Shown here: one piece after another, positions 46,923 through 55,723 of the stretch
Layout of the letters: every line of letters begins with the position of its first letter
Position numbering within the stretch: the first letter of the stretch is position 1
Source: Nitrospirales bacterium
GTDB taxonomy: Bacteria > Nitrospirota > Nitrospiria > Nitrospirales > UBA8639
Direction: 5' to 3'
Length of the DNA: 55,723 nt
NCBI GenBank assembly: GCA_021604365.1
Contig: BQIZ01000004.1
Coordinates: forward strand, 1 to 55,723
Made by a program: the position numbers and the translations under genes
The notes under the pieces: model-generated
Database searches by the model: none
Seen by the model: the letters and a program-made list of their open reading frames with translations, nothing else
What the model was told of the DNA's origin: nothing

Positions 46923-47621
46923 ATGGGAAAAGGCCTGACCCTCATTGCGGCCACACTCCTGGTGCTGGCCTTAGGAGGCGCTGCGGCAATCCCGCTGACA
47001 AATCAACCGACCTTCTGTGCGAGTTGTCATACCATTAAACCCTCCTACGATTCCTGGATACGATCCAGCCATAAAGATGTTACCTGTGTTGATTGCCACG
47101 TGCGTCCAGGCATCTCTGGGTTCATTGAGGATAAAATCTTTGCCGGAATAGAAGACGTCGCGATCACATTCTTCGGAACCCCAACTGAGCCGCACAATCT
47201 TCAATCCCATGTGACTTCTTCCGTGTGCATCAGTTGTCATCGAGCCATCTTGCGGGTGACAGAAGTCTCCGTTCGTGATCTGCCCGCACCAGTGAAAGAT
47301 GTGGGATTGATCATGAATCACCGGGAACACATGGAAGCCTTTGCGAAGCGAGGGAAAGGGGAGGGGTGTACGACCTGTCACGGGCGTGTCGTTCATGGAT
47401 CGCCGATTAAAGCGTATCCCATGGTGATCCCGCGCGGGCATGTCAAGCTCGATGACCGGTCCCATGAACCCGATCATCCAAAAAACTCAGTGCTCTGGAA
47501 GGCCAACATGGCCGATTGCCTTCGTTGTCATGATGGGGAACAACGTTACGAGGGCGAAGTGCTGAGTAATCGCTGTGAAACCTGCCATTTACCTGACAAA
47601 ATCGGTGGATTTTTGTTTTAA
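46923..47621 (+). CDS. Membrane-anchored multiheme c-type cytochrome (NapC/NirT-like), six CXXCH motifs
   Basis: CASCH, CVDCH, CISCH, CTTCH, CLRCH, CETCH; N-terminal TM. Confidence 0.92.
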   Translation: MGKGLTLIAATLLVLALGGAAAIPLTNQPTFCASCHTIKPSYDSWIRSSHKDVTCVDCHVRPGISGFIEDKIFAGIEDVAITFFGTPTEPHNLQSHVTSSVCISCHRAILRVTEVSVRDLPAPVKDVGLIMNHREHMEAFAKRGKGEGCTTCHGRVVHGSPIKAYPMVIPRGHVKLDDRSHEPDHPKNSVLWKANMADCLRCHDGEQRYEGEVLSNRCETCHLPDKIGGFLF

Positions 47622-48376
47622 TGCCTGCCTCGGGTTCCAAAGCCTTCCCTGTGGTTGAAGTTCGAAACCTCACCAAACGGTTTCAAGGCTTCACGGCCGT
47701 CGATAATATTTCTTTCGACATCAAAAAAGGTGAAATACTCGGTCTGCTTGGGCCCAATGGTGCTGGCAAAACCACCACGATTCATATGTTGTTGGGTTTG
47801 ATCACACCAACCGTCGGGAGCATTCACATGTTTGGCCTGGATTTGGCCACACATCGAGAAACGATTCTTCAACAGGTGAATTTTTCCTCCACCTATATTT
47901 CGATGCCGTTTTCATTAACGGTAGAGGAAAACCTGAAGGTCATCGCGCGTCTCTATGAACTCAAGCATATTCAGCAGCGCATTGATGATATTGTCAAAAA
48001 GTTGGAGATGGAGGACATCCGGCATCGCCTCACCAGAAAACTGTCTTCCGGACAAATGTCGAGGCTCACCTTGGCCAAAGCCATCATGACCGAACCAAAG
48101 GTCCTGTTTCTGGACGAGCCTACAGCCAGCTTGGATCCTGATATTGTCAATAAGATTAAATCGTTTCTCAAAGAATACCAACGCTCGGAAGGATTGAGTA
48201 TTCTCTATACTTCGCACAACATGCGGGAGATGGAGGAAATGTCCGATCGGATCATCTTCCTGCAACGGGGGAAGATTGTGGCCGAAGGCACCGCCCCGGA
48301 AATCATTCAACGCTACGGCCAACGAGATCTGGAAGAGGTCTTTTTAAAGTTGGCCAGGGAACAGAACGGCCCATGA
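47621..48376 (+). CDS. ABC transporter ATP-binding protein
   Basis: GLLGPNGAGKTTTIHMLLGL (Walker A), LSSGQMSRLTLAKAI (signature), VLFLDEPTASLDP (Walker B); TAATG overlap with upstream gene. Confidence 0.95.
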   Translation: MPASGSKAFPVVEVRNLTKRFQGFTAVDNISFDIKKGEILGLLGPNGAGKTTTIHMLLGLITPTVGSIHMFGLDLATHRETILQQVNFSSTYISMPFSLTVEENLKVIARLYELKHIQQRIDDIVKKLEMEDIRHRLTRKLSSGQMSRLTLAKAIMTEPKVLFLDEPTASLDPDIVNKIKSFLKEYQRSEGLSILYTSHNMREMEEMSDRIIFLQRGKIVAEGTAPEIIQRYGQRDLEEVFLKLAREQNGP

Positions 48377-49164
48377 GTCTCGGTCGTATCCTCGCTTTAT
48401 TATCGCGTCATATGTATCTCTACAAGCGAAGCTTTGCCCGTTTGCTGGAGATTTTTTATTGGCCGTTTCTAGATCTCGTGGTGTGGGGATTCATTACCAT
48501 TTATCTCGAAAAGGTCGGGATGTCGCTGCATGGCGCCGTCTCCTTTTTTCTTGGAGCACTGATCCTCTGGGATGTATTGTTTCGCGCGCAGCAAGGCATT
48601 GCCGTCTCATTTCTAGAGGAAATGTGGGCTCGAAATCTGATGAACCTGTTTGCCAGTCCGTTAACGGTCGGAGAATATCTCGTGGCGACCATGACCATGA
48701 GTGTGCTGAAGGTTATTGCCGTAGGCGGGTTGATGATGCTTTTCGCTTGGGTGTTTTATTCCTACGATATCCTGCAGATGGGATTCTCCCTACTTCCCTT
48801 CGTTCTCAATTTGGTGATATCCGGCTGGATCATTGGGGTGCTTACCACCTCCATCATTATGCGCTTCGGACAGCAGGCCGAAGTGCTCGCCTGGGGAATG
48901 GTCTTTCTTTTTCAACCCATATCCTGCGTGTTTTACCCCATTGAGGTTCTTCCGCCGATGCTCCAGTCGATTGCCTGGATGGTCCCTCCCGCGCATATCT
49001 TCGAAGGGATGCGTGCAGTCCTCACCACTGGGGACTTACCGGTGATGCATTTGCTGTGGGCGACCGGCCTCAATTTTGGGTTTCTTGTGATCATCGTGGC
49101 ATGGTTTTATCACACCTTCAATATCTGCAAAGATCGCGGTATGCTTGTCCGGGTAGGGGAATAA
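48373..49164 (+). CDS. ABC-2 type transporter permease
   Basis: Six or so hydrophobic helices, 4-nt overlap with ATPase gene; QPISCVFYPIEVLPPMLQSIAWMVPPAHIFEGMRAVL. Confidence 0.92.
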   Translation: MSLGRILALLSRHMYLYKRSFARLLEIFYWPFLDLVVWGFITIYLEKVGMSLHGAVSFFLGALILWDVLFRAQQGIAVSFLEEMWARNLMNLFASPLTVGEYLVATMTMSVLKVIAVGGLMMLFAWVFYSYDILQMGFSLLPFVLNLVISGWIIGVLTTSIIMRFGQQAEVLAWGMVFLFQPISCVFYPIEVLPPMLQSIAWMVPPAHIFEGMRAVLTTGDLPVMHLLWATGLNFGFLVIIVAWFYHTFNICKDRGMLVRVGE

Positions 49165-49348
49165 GTTCCTCAAACCGGACCAAACATCTTCCCTCATTTT
49201 CCCCTTGGTTCATCCTACAGGAAGCAAAGAATTAATGGGTTGAAATCCATTCAATGCTTCCCTGGTTCCTATTGCCACGATGGGGATGCGCCATTCGCCC
49301 ATGATGAATTTCAATTGATTGCGCAACGTGAATTAACGTGCCGGGAGG

Positions 49349-50839
49349 TCATCCTGAAACTTTCCCGTCTGTCTGGAACTCTGCCTCCGGAGCAAGATCC
49401 CGATTGTGCATTGTGCGGCGTTTAGTTCCAATCGCGAGGGCCAGCGCAACAACAATCAGCATCGCCGCGACTCCAAATGTAATCTGCATACCCATGGCAA
49501 CGGCCTCGGGCCGCGCCGTTGTGATGTCGATCGTTGCCGATGCAAAAGCAAACACAGCGCCCATGACCGATGCACCCGTGATGCGTCCGAGATTACGCGC
49601 TAGGTTGAGCATTCCGGAAGTCGCGCCACGCTGGTCAGGGCTGATATACGTCATGACGGCAGTATTGTTGGCGGTCTGGAACAACCCATAGCCGCCGGTG
49701 ATGAGCACAATGGGAACAATGTAACCAGGGATACCATGTGTCGCCGACATCATGGATAAAATGAAGGAACCAGCCGCCATTACGATGAGCCCGATGATGG
49801 TCACGCGTTGTGCGCCAAAACGGTCCGCCATGCGACCGGCGGGTACCCCAGTCAGCGCGGCGACAAGCGGACCGACCGACAAGACGAGGCCAACCATCGC
49901 CGCACCGAGTCCGAGTGCACGTGAGAGATAGAACGGCCCGACCACTAGTGTTGCCGTCACCACGGTCGTGACAAGTGCGCTCATGGCAAGGCCGGCACTC
50001 AGCACTGAATCGCGGAACACCGCGAATTGGATTAAGGGCGATGCGGCTCTCCTCTCGGCGAGCGCGAAGAGGCCGAGCCCAAAGGCCGCAGCCGACAGGA
50101 GAGCGAAGTTGAGGGAACCAAAACTGCCGCGCCCAATTGTCACGGCGAGTGCATAAGCCGCGAGCGTCAGCGCTAGCAGCAGTGTGCCCACATGGTCGAA
50201 TCCGGCCCGATCCGTCTTCGGCCCCAGACGATCAACGGGCAAGTAGTGATGCGCCAGAAGAAAAGTCAGGATACCCAGGGGTAGGTTGATGAGGAAGATC
50301 GCCCGCCAACCGAACCCGGCAATCAAAAACCCGCCGAGCGATGGACCGAGAGCGGTGCCGATTGCAGACATCGTTCCGAGCAGGCCCATGGCGCTACCGG
50401 TCTTTGCCTTTGGAACTGTCTCACCGACAAACGCCATCGAGAGAGCCATCATGATGGCCCCACCGAGGCCCTGCGCCGCCCTCCCGGCAATCAGTAACCA
50501 GAACGTGGGTGCGACCGCGCAGAGCACCGAGGCCACCGTGTAGAGGAAAATCCCGGCCAATAGTAGTCGTCGACGGCCAATGATGTCACCGAGCCGTCCG
50601 ACGCTGACGATCAGGGTCGTGGCGGCGAGGAGATACGCGAGGATCACCCACTGGACTTCCTGGAAGGAGGCGGTGAAGGCCCGTGTCAACGTCGGCAAGG
50701 CCACATTGGCGATACTGGTATCGAGTGAAGAGAGCAACATGGATAGCGAAAGGCTGACGAGTGCCCACCGTACCGAAGGTGTTCCTTCTGCATTTCCAGT
50801 TACGATCTCATCTTGTGTTGCAATGATTGGCTTCAACAT
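49349..50839 (-). CDS. MFS transporter, DHA2 (EmrB/QacA)-like
   Basis: LSMLLSSLDTSIANVALPTLTRAF...VQWVILAYLLAATTLIVSVGRLGDIIGRRRLLLAGI; about 14 TM pattern. Confidence 0.93.
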   Translation of the reverse strand: MLKPIIATQDEIVTGNAEGTPSVRWALVSLSLSMLLSSLDTSIANVALPTLTRAFTASFQEVQWVILAYLLAATTLIVSVGRLGDIIGRRRLLLAGIFLYTVASVLCAVAPTFWLLIAGRAAQGLGGAIMMALSMAFVGETVPKAKTGSAMGLLGTMSAIGTALGPSLGGFLIAGFGWRAIFLINLPLGILTFLLAHHYLPVDRLGPKTDRAGFDHVGTLLLALTLAAYALAVTIGRGSFGSLNFALLSAAAFGLGLFALAERRAASPLIQFAVFRDSVLSAGLAMSALVTTVVTATLVVGPFYLSRALGLGAAMVGLVLSVGPLVAALTGVPAGRMADRFGAQRVTIIGLIVMAAGSFILSMMSATHGIPGYIVPIVLITGGYGLFQTANNTAVMTYISPDQRGATSGMLNLARNLGRITGASVMGAVFAFASATIDITTARPEAVAMGMQITFGVAAMLIVVALALAIGTKRRTMHNRDLAPEAEFQTDGKVSG

Positions 50840-50866
50840 AGGCTCCCCCTTTTTGGCAACTCTCGA

Positions 50867-50887
50867 TATATTGCTATCCGAAATATA
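50867..50887. promoter_or_regulatory. Candidate LysR-type operator (TATATT-N9-AATATA) in divergent intergenic region
   Basis: Perfect 6-bp inverted repeat with 9-nt spacer, containing a T-N11-A pattern, between the MFS and LysR genes. Confidence 0.4.
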
Positions 50888-50979
50888 GCCTCAAGTTTGA
50901 TGTGGCGGAAGACGCACTACTTGCATTTTATTCATGCGCGTGACGCTACATCAGGAATAAACTGTGCTAAAATCACGGT

Positions 50980-51876
50980 ATGTCAGCCCCTGATTTCAAC
51001 TTGCTTGTTACGCTTGATGCGGTGCTCGCGGAAGGGAGTGTTGCGCGCGCAGCCCAGCGTTTGCGGCTGAGCCCATCGGCGATGAGCCGCGCGCTGGCGC
51101 GCTTGCGTGAGACGATTGGCGATCCGCTGTTGGTGAGGGCCGGGCGCGGTCTCGTTCCCACACCCCGTGCGCTCGAGCTCCGCGAGCAGGTCAGTCGGCT
51201 CGTGCAGGACGGAGAAGCCGTACTACGTCCTGCCGAGAAGCTCAACCTTAAACAGCTCGTCCGAACGTTCACGCTCCGAACCGCCGAAGGCTTTGTGGAG
51301 AACTTCGGACCGGATCTCATTGCCCGCATCGGTAAGGAAGCTCCCGGTGTGCGGCTGCGCTTCGTGCAGAAGCCCAACAAAGACAGCGCGCCCCTTCGCG
51401 ACGGGACCGTGGATCTGGAAACTGGTGTTGTGGCCGATACGACTGCTCCGGAGGTGCGTGCGCAGGCATTGTTCCGAGACCGGTTTATTGGTGTCGTGCG
51501 AATGGGGCACTCGCTGAGCAAGGGGAAGATCACGCCCCTCCGCTATGCTGCCGGCAGGCACATCGTCGTCTCACGGCGGGGTCTCGACAAGGGACCGATT
51601 GATGAAGCCTTGGAGCCATTCGGGCTGGAGCGAAAAATTGTCATGATCGTCGGTGGCTTTTCGACCGCAGTGGCTCTCGCCCGGGCCTCCGACCTGATCG
51701 CCACGGTTCCCGAACGACACACAGGAAACTTGCGGGCCGGCATGCATAGTTTTCCCCTTCCGGTCTCGACCCCGGAGGTCACGGTTTCCCTGCTTTGGCA
51801 CCCGCGTCTGGATGCCGATCTCGCACATCGTTGGCTGCGCGGCCATGTTCGGGATATCTGCGCGGCGATCCGCTGA
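50980..51876 (+). CDS. LysR-family transcriptional regulator
   Basis: FNLLVTLDAVLAEGSVARAAQRLRLSPSAMSRALARLRETIGDPLLVRAGRGLVPTPRALEL (HTH_1). Confidence 0.95.
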   Translation: MSAPDFNLLVTLDAVLAEGSVARAAQRLRLSPSAMSRALARLRETIGDPLLVRAGRGLVPTPRALELREQVSRLVQDGEAVLRPAEKLNLKQLVRTFTLRTAEGFVENFGPDLIARIGKEAPGVRLRFVQKPNKDSAPLRDGTVDLETGVVADTTAPEVRAQALFRDRFIGVVRMGHSLSKGKITPLRYAAGRHIVVSRRGLDKGPIDEALEPFGLERKIVMIVGGFSTAVALARASDLIATVPERHTGNLRAGMHSFPLPVSTPEVTVSLLWHPRLDADLAHRWLRGHVRDICAAIR

Positions 51877-52153
51877 AGGGGGGAAGTCTCCCGCAGTTCA
51901 CCTGGACAAGATTGCCGATGGCCTGCCGGATCAGATGCTTACCATCGGGTTTGAAGATCATTCTTGAGGATGACTGTTGGTAACACGACTGCTTGCTCTT
52001 CCAAAGGTGGAGATGAATTATGAGAAACTAACAACGGGGGATGGATCTGAACCGAATGGTGAGTTTAAATCTGCTGTATCAGAGCGAAAGCGGGAAGCCT
52101 GCGAACGAACCGGAAAAACTCACTTTCTTGGTGATTTATTCCCCAATGGTTCA

Positions 52154-52627
52154 TCACGGTTTTGGGGGCAGGAACTGGGGACCCTGATTTTTTGGAATCA
52201 TTCTCATTTCTTCTTGTGTGGAATGGTCATTTTTATCGATAGTCGAATCGGACCTGACCAATCCTTTGTTATCCTGACCGGAGTTTTGCCCCTTGGCCTG
52301 TTCCCCTAGCAACTCCTCTCCTAACTGGCCTTTCTCCACAAACCGTGTACGAAAAACATGCGGCAATAGCTGAGTATTGTCCGTATGACCAGTATCCATT
52401 TGTTCGAATTCCTGAATTATCCTGCGCCCCCGTGTGGTCAGCTTCCATTGTCCAAAGTCATGCCGACATTGCTCCAGATCTAATTCGCACCAGACGAAAT
52501 GCTTATCATCCAGTGTGCTGAGATAGAGATCAATCTGCCCATCATTGGCCGTATGATGCGAGGCGCATCCACCAAGGAGTAGGAAAAACCCCATAAGGCC
52601 AAGCGTACAGATATTTCGCATTTCCAC
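52154..52627 (-). CDS. Putative lipoprotein, unknown function
   Basis: Signal with lipobox FFLLLGGC-ASHH; 157 aa. Confidence 0.65.
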   Translation of the reverse strand: MEMRNICTLGLMGFFLLLGGCASHHTANDGQIDLYLSTLDDKHFVWCELDLEQCRHDFGQWKLTTRGRRIIQEFEQMDTGHTDNTQLLPHVFRTRFVEKGQLGEELLGEQAKGQNSGQDNKGLVRSDSTIDKNDHSTQEEMRMIPKNQGPQFLPPKP

Positions 52628-53203
52628 CTCCGATAGCTCAACCTATCGGTTGGATTCGAATTTCCTATATGCACGAACTATACATTTAGCGAGTCATGTG
52701 AAGATCGCGCAGTTCAGAGGGAACCATTTTCGTTTTTCTTCCTTTCTGAGGTAATAATCGTGATTGTTTGGTCTTTTTTAGTGGACAGGTCAGAAAAGTC
52801 AGGCAATACGGAATGGGGTGAGGACACGCATCCTATTAGTGAGTGCCTTGTGCAGTGTGAAATTTGAAGACGTTTTTTTTGAAGGAGTTACAGACGGTTT
52901 CTTTTCGATTCCATCTGTTGTGTTTCTGGGTTTAATCCTTCGATTAGCCCAGCATCTCATTCATAGGCTGTGATGGCGCCGGTCGAAGACTGAGAAAGGG
53001 GAAAACAATTTGATAGTAATGGCTCCGTTCTCAGGGAAGGAGGTTTGCTCTTGATAGAGGAAACCGCGGATTGGAAATATCAACAATTTGCCAGTCATCG
53101 GTCAGAGGCGAAGGGTCTGTGCCCCGGCTGACGATGACACGACTCTCATAGATTCTTGTTGGACCTTGTCCTAGGCGAATTCGAATGGATCAGGATGACA
53201 TGG

Positions 53204-54733
53204 TTACCCAGGACTTGTTTCGCCTTTCAGCCGTTTCAATCGATCTTCTTTTAATTCAATCCAGAGCGATTTCTCCCTCTCCACCGTGACGGAACCGGGT
53301 TTGAAGCCTTTGCCTTTTCTGACGAATTTCCGCAAGGTATAAATGACTTCCCCTTTCCCGCTCTTTCTCATGTCACTAAACCACAGAGTCAGCGTCGCCG
53401 CATCCTTTAATGTCTCGGGAGGAATCATGGCGCCTTTCTCCAAGCGGACAACCACATGTGAGCCTGGTGTCCCTCGAGCATGAAGCCAGAGATCATCCGG
53501 ATTGGCGATCTTCAATGTCAGATGATCATTATCCTTCGCCGTTTTTCCTACTAAAATAGGAAGTCCATCGGCAGAAGTATACGTGCGGTAGCCCTGGGCT
53601 GGAGCCGGTCGGCCTTTGGATGTCCGCGTCCTCTGGGAAATCGAGGAATCTGGTTTTTTCTTCGTTCTTGGTAAATCTTCAGGATCCACAATCCCTTGTT
53701 CCAACTGAGACAATTTCCCCTCCAATCGTGCCACCTCTTTGTGGGCCTCGTCCACACGGGGTTGGAGATGTTCCTGAGCCCCACTGAATTTATGATATTT
53801 TCTAAAATAATCTTCCATATTCCACACCGCATCTTTGGTCGGGTCAAGCGGGAGCGTCAGGGTGGGCAAGGCCGGATCATAATAGTCAACGATGGCGATG
53901 GACTCTTGTCCCTTTTTGATCTCATGGAGATGACTCTTCAACAGTTCTCCATACCGGGCATATTCCCGAAACCGCTCGGTCTTTTTGAAATCTTCTTGTA
54001 ACGCCTGAATTTTTCTTCTCCCATGCTTCAGCGCCTTTCGGGTCTGAACCAATTGCTGTTCAAGGTTGGCATCCTGGTCTTTCTCCCGTTCTTGTTGCCT
54101 ATATCGGCCTTCCAGTTCAGCCGACACCGGAAACATTTCCCCAAAGGTATCTTTTCCTTGAGTGGCGGCTTCAGAAAGCGGTTCACTCATATTCCCTTCC
54201 TGGTGAATAACGATCTCGTCCTGAGGGACGTCTATGGTGGGGGGAGGGAGGGTCTCAGGCGGTTTCACCGGTTTTAATGTTGGAGGTGTATAGCGATCTC
54301 CGACTCTCACACGGGAATCCCGTAACGATCTCAAGACCAGTTTTCTCTGATTTAAAATATGCACATTCGCCTGATTGCCGGTCAACGCAATCACCAAAAC
54401 ACACACCTGCTCAGCTTTCACAATCGTGATAAACACAATCCGGTCCTCTGGCTCCTGGCTGATCTCCACAATGCGCCCCCCTTCTACATGAGAACGCAGG
54501 AACGTACAAAATGGTGGGGGAGTCGGCGGATTCTCAAGCTTCTGAGAGATGAGATGTAGGCGGGCAAACCGGGGTTCCACGCACACCAATAAGGTACTGG
54601 TCTGTCCCGGGGCTCGAACATCGAGGGTGAGGGTAAAGAGCCGGGGTTGGTGGATTTTCTGGATGAACCCACCGACGAGGGCCCGATCCAATTCCCCGAC
54701 AATGGACTCACATTCAAAAAGGGAAAGAGCCAT
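53204..54733 (-). CDS. NFACT family protein (RqcH/FbpA-like; NFACT-N, coiled coil, NFACT-R)
   Basis: FECESIVGELDRALVGGFIQKIHQPRLFTLTLDVRAPGQTSTLLVCVEPRFARLHL...; GYRTYTSADGLPILVGKTAKDNDHLTLKIANPDDLWLHARGTPGSHVVVRLEKG (NFACT-R). Confidence 0.92.
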   Translation of the reverse strand: MALSLFECESIVGELDRALVGGFIQKIHQPRLFTLTLDVRAPGQTSTLLVCVEPRFARLHLISQKLENPPTPPPFCTFLRSHVEGGRIVEISQEPEDRIVFITIVKAEQVCVLVIALTGNQANVHILNQRKLVLRSLRDSRVRVGDRYTPPTLKPVKPPETLPPPTIDVPQDEIVIHQEGNMSEPLSEAATQGKDTFGEMFPVSAELEGRYRQQEREKDQDANLEQQLVQTRKALKHGRRKIQALQEDFKKTERFREYARYGELLKSHLHEIKKGQESIAIVDYYDPALPTLTLPLDPTKDAVWNMEDYFRKYHKFSGAQEHLQPRVDEAHKEVARLEGKLSQLEQGIVDPEDLPRTKKKPDSSISQRTRTSKGRPAPAQGYRTYTSADGLPILVGKTAKDNDHLTLKIANPDDLWLHARGTPGSHVVVRLEKGAMIPPETLKDAATLTLWFSDMRKSGKGEVIYTLRKFVRKGKGFKPGSVTVEREKSLWIELKEDRLKRLKGETSPG

Positions 54734-54929
54734 GTTTGAATTTTACCGGATCGAAGAAGAGGAGTCACAGCAGATATGAATGTTGTATTATTTTATGAAG
54801 TTGACGGACAATACTCTTCTCATTTGCCAAGAGAGTATTCACGTGGGGAAGAGGTATAAATTAATGAGTTTTCCGAGTTTAGTGTGGGGAAACTCTTCGG
54901 CCAAGGCTTGGGACGATATGGTATATACT

Positions 54930-55095
54930 CCTCCCCTTTGTCAGGGATACAAAGAGGAATAAAAGGTGAGGTAGAGATTCAGGTGTGTGCCTATGTCATT
55001 GCGCCAGCAGCCCTCGCGGCAAGTTGGCATCTGGCGTTTCTATTTCCCCTTCGCCTTTGTTCCTCTTCGGAACAAAGCCTTACAAAGGAGGGGGT
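54930..55095. repeat. Hairpin-rich, MITE-like intergenic element (candidate)
   Basis: ctcccctttgt at the left and acaaaggaggggg at the right are near-inverted; internal perfect hairpin ctttgttcc-tcttc-ggaacaaag (55055-55077). Confidence 0.35.
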
Positions 55096-55189
55096 TTTCA
55101 TCACAGATCCATGTTGTCCGAACAACCCACGCTAATTCCTGAAGAGCCAAGGGATATACGAGGCATCAGATCGTTGCGGACACCATTCC

Positions 55190-55723
55190 TTATTCTGGAT
55201 TCTGGCCAACCAGATAGGCGATCCATGACGGGTCGGAATCACCTTTCTCCACGCGATGATAGGTGCCTGTCCCTTCATTCGCTCCTTCATTGAGGCCTTC
55301 CCAGAGAAAGTGCACGTCTTCAAACCCAGCCTCTTTCATGAGTTCTGTGACTTCGGGAATCGTCCACAAGCGCCAATCATAGACAAAGGCATTGCGAAGC
55401 TCACTGCCATCGCGGAAAAGAAAATGAATCCGGGTTGTACAGAAATATGTGGAGGGTTCAAACACATCCTGATCCCAAACAAAGATGAAATCGCCAATGC
55501 CGTCGTCAGCGGGATTGTCGATGTCTCGATGCTCCTCTTGCTCTACCTGCGTTTCGCTGCCTCCCCAGATATCCATCACAAACAACCCGCCAGGCTGAAT
55601 CGACCGCCTGGCATTCCTGAAGTATTGTAAAAGGGTCGGGCGATCACGAAACACCATATAACTGAAATTCATGGCGACGGTGAGTTGCGAGAGGGGATGA
55701 TGAACGTTTAAGACATTGTCATT
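55190..55723 (-). CDS. Class I SAM-dependent methyltransferase, truncated by window edge
   Basis: NARRSIQPGGLFVMDIWGG (post-motif region); frame remains open to the window end (NDNVLNVHHPLSQLTVAMNFSYMVF). Confidence 0.75.
   Translation of the reverse strand, partial: NDNVLNVHHPLSQLTVAMNFSYMVFRDRPTLLQYFRNARRSIQPGGLFVMDIWGGSETQVEQEEHRDIDNPADDGIGDFIFVWDQDVFEPSTYFCTTRIHFLFRDGSELRNAFVYDWRLWTIPEVTELMKEAGFEDVHFLWEGLNEGANEGTGTYHRVEKGDSDPSWIAYLVGQNPE

Noticed and set aside
51977-52309. 110-aa plus-strand ORF
   Set aside because: Overlaps the better-supported minus-strand lipoprotein gene (lipobox) and has no recognisable features.

Overview
The window looks like a chromosomal segment from a Nitrospira-like (Nitrospirota) bacterium; that assignment is inferred from protein style only. 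Left part (0.9-17.2 kb): housekeeping and signalling genes (HtrA protease, YjbQ, HD protein, AsmA-like protein, mtnA, PAS/GAF hybrid histidine kinase plus REC/HD-GYP regulator, FAD monooxygenase, nucleotidyltransferase-like protein, TPM protein, DUF3386 protein). Centre (17.5-31.3 kb), the most unusual part: four large tandem paralogous genes for secreted proteins. Each has a signal peptide, an array of 65-68 aa PASTA modules (7, 10, 7 and 5 copies), a conserved propeller-like domain, and exactly six 49-aa FG-GAP/VCBS-like repeats ending in WEIQ. There is no kinase and no recognisable surface anchor. Next to them, on the opposite strand, is a 1280-aa caspase-like / long coiled-coil / FGE-sulfatase-fold fusion, followed by an outer-membrane channel-like protein and a membrane-anchored FGE-fold protein. 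Right part (38.6-55.7 kb): tRNA-Thr(TGT), an MDR dehydrogenase, an orphan FlgC-like mini-protein, a co-directional degP-tatC-moaB-mrp/NBP35-moeA-mobB-hexaheme cytochrome c-ABC exporter block, a divergent MFS/LysR pair that looks horizontally acquired, an NFACT/RqcH-like protein, and a truncated methyltransferase. All annotations come from reading the provided translations and DNA; no database search was run.
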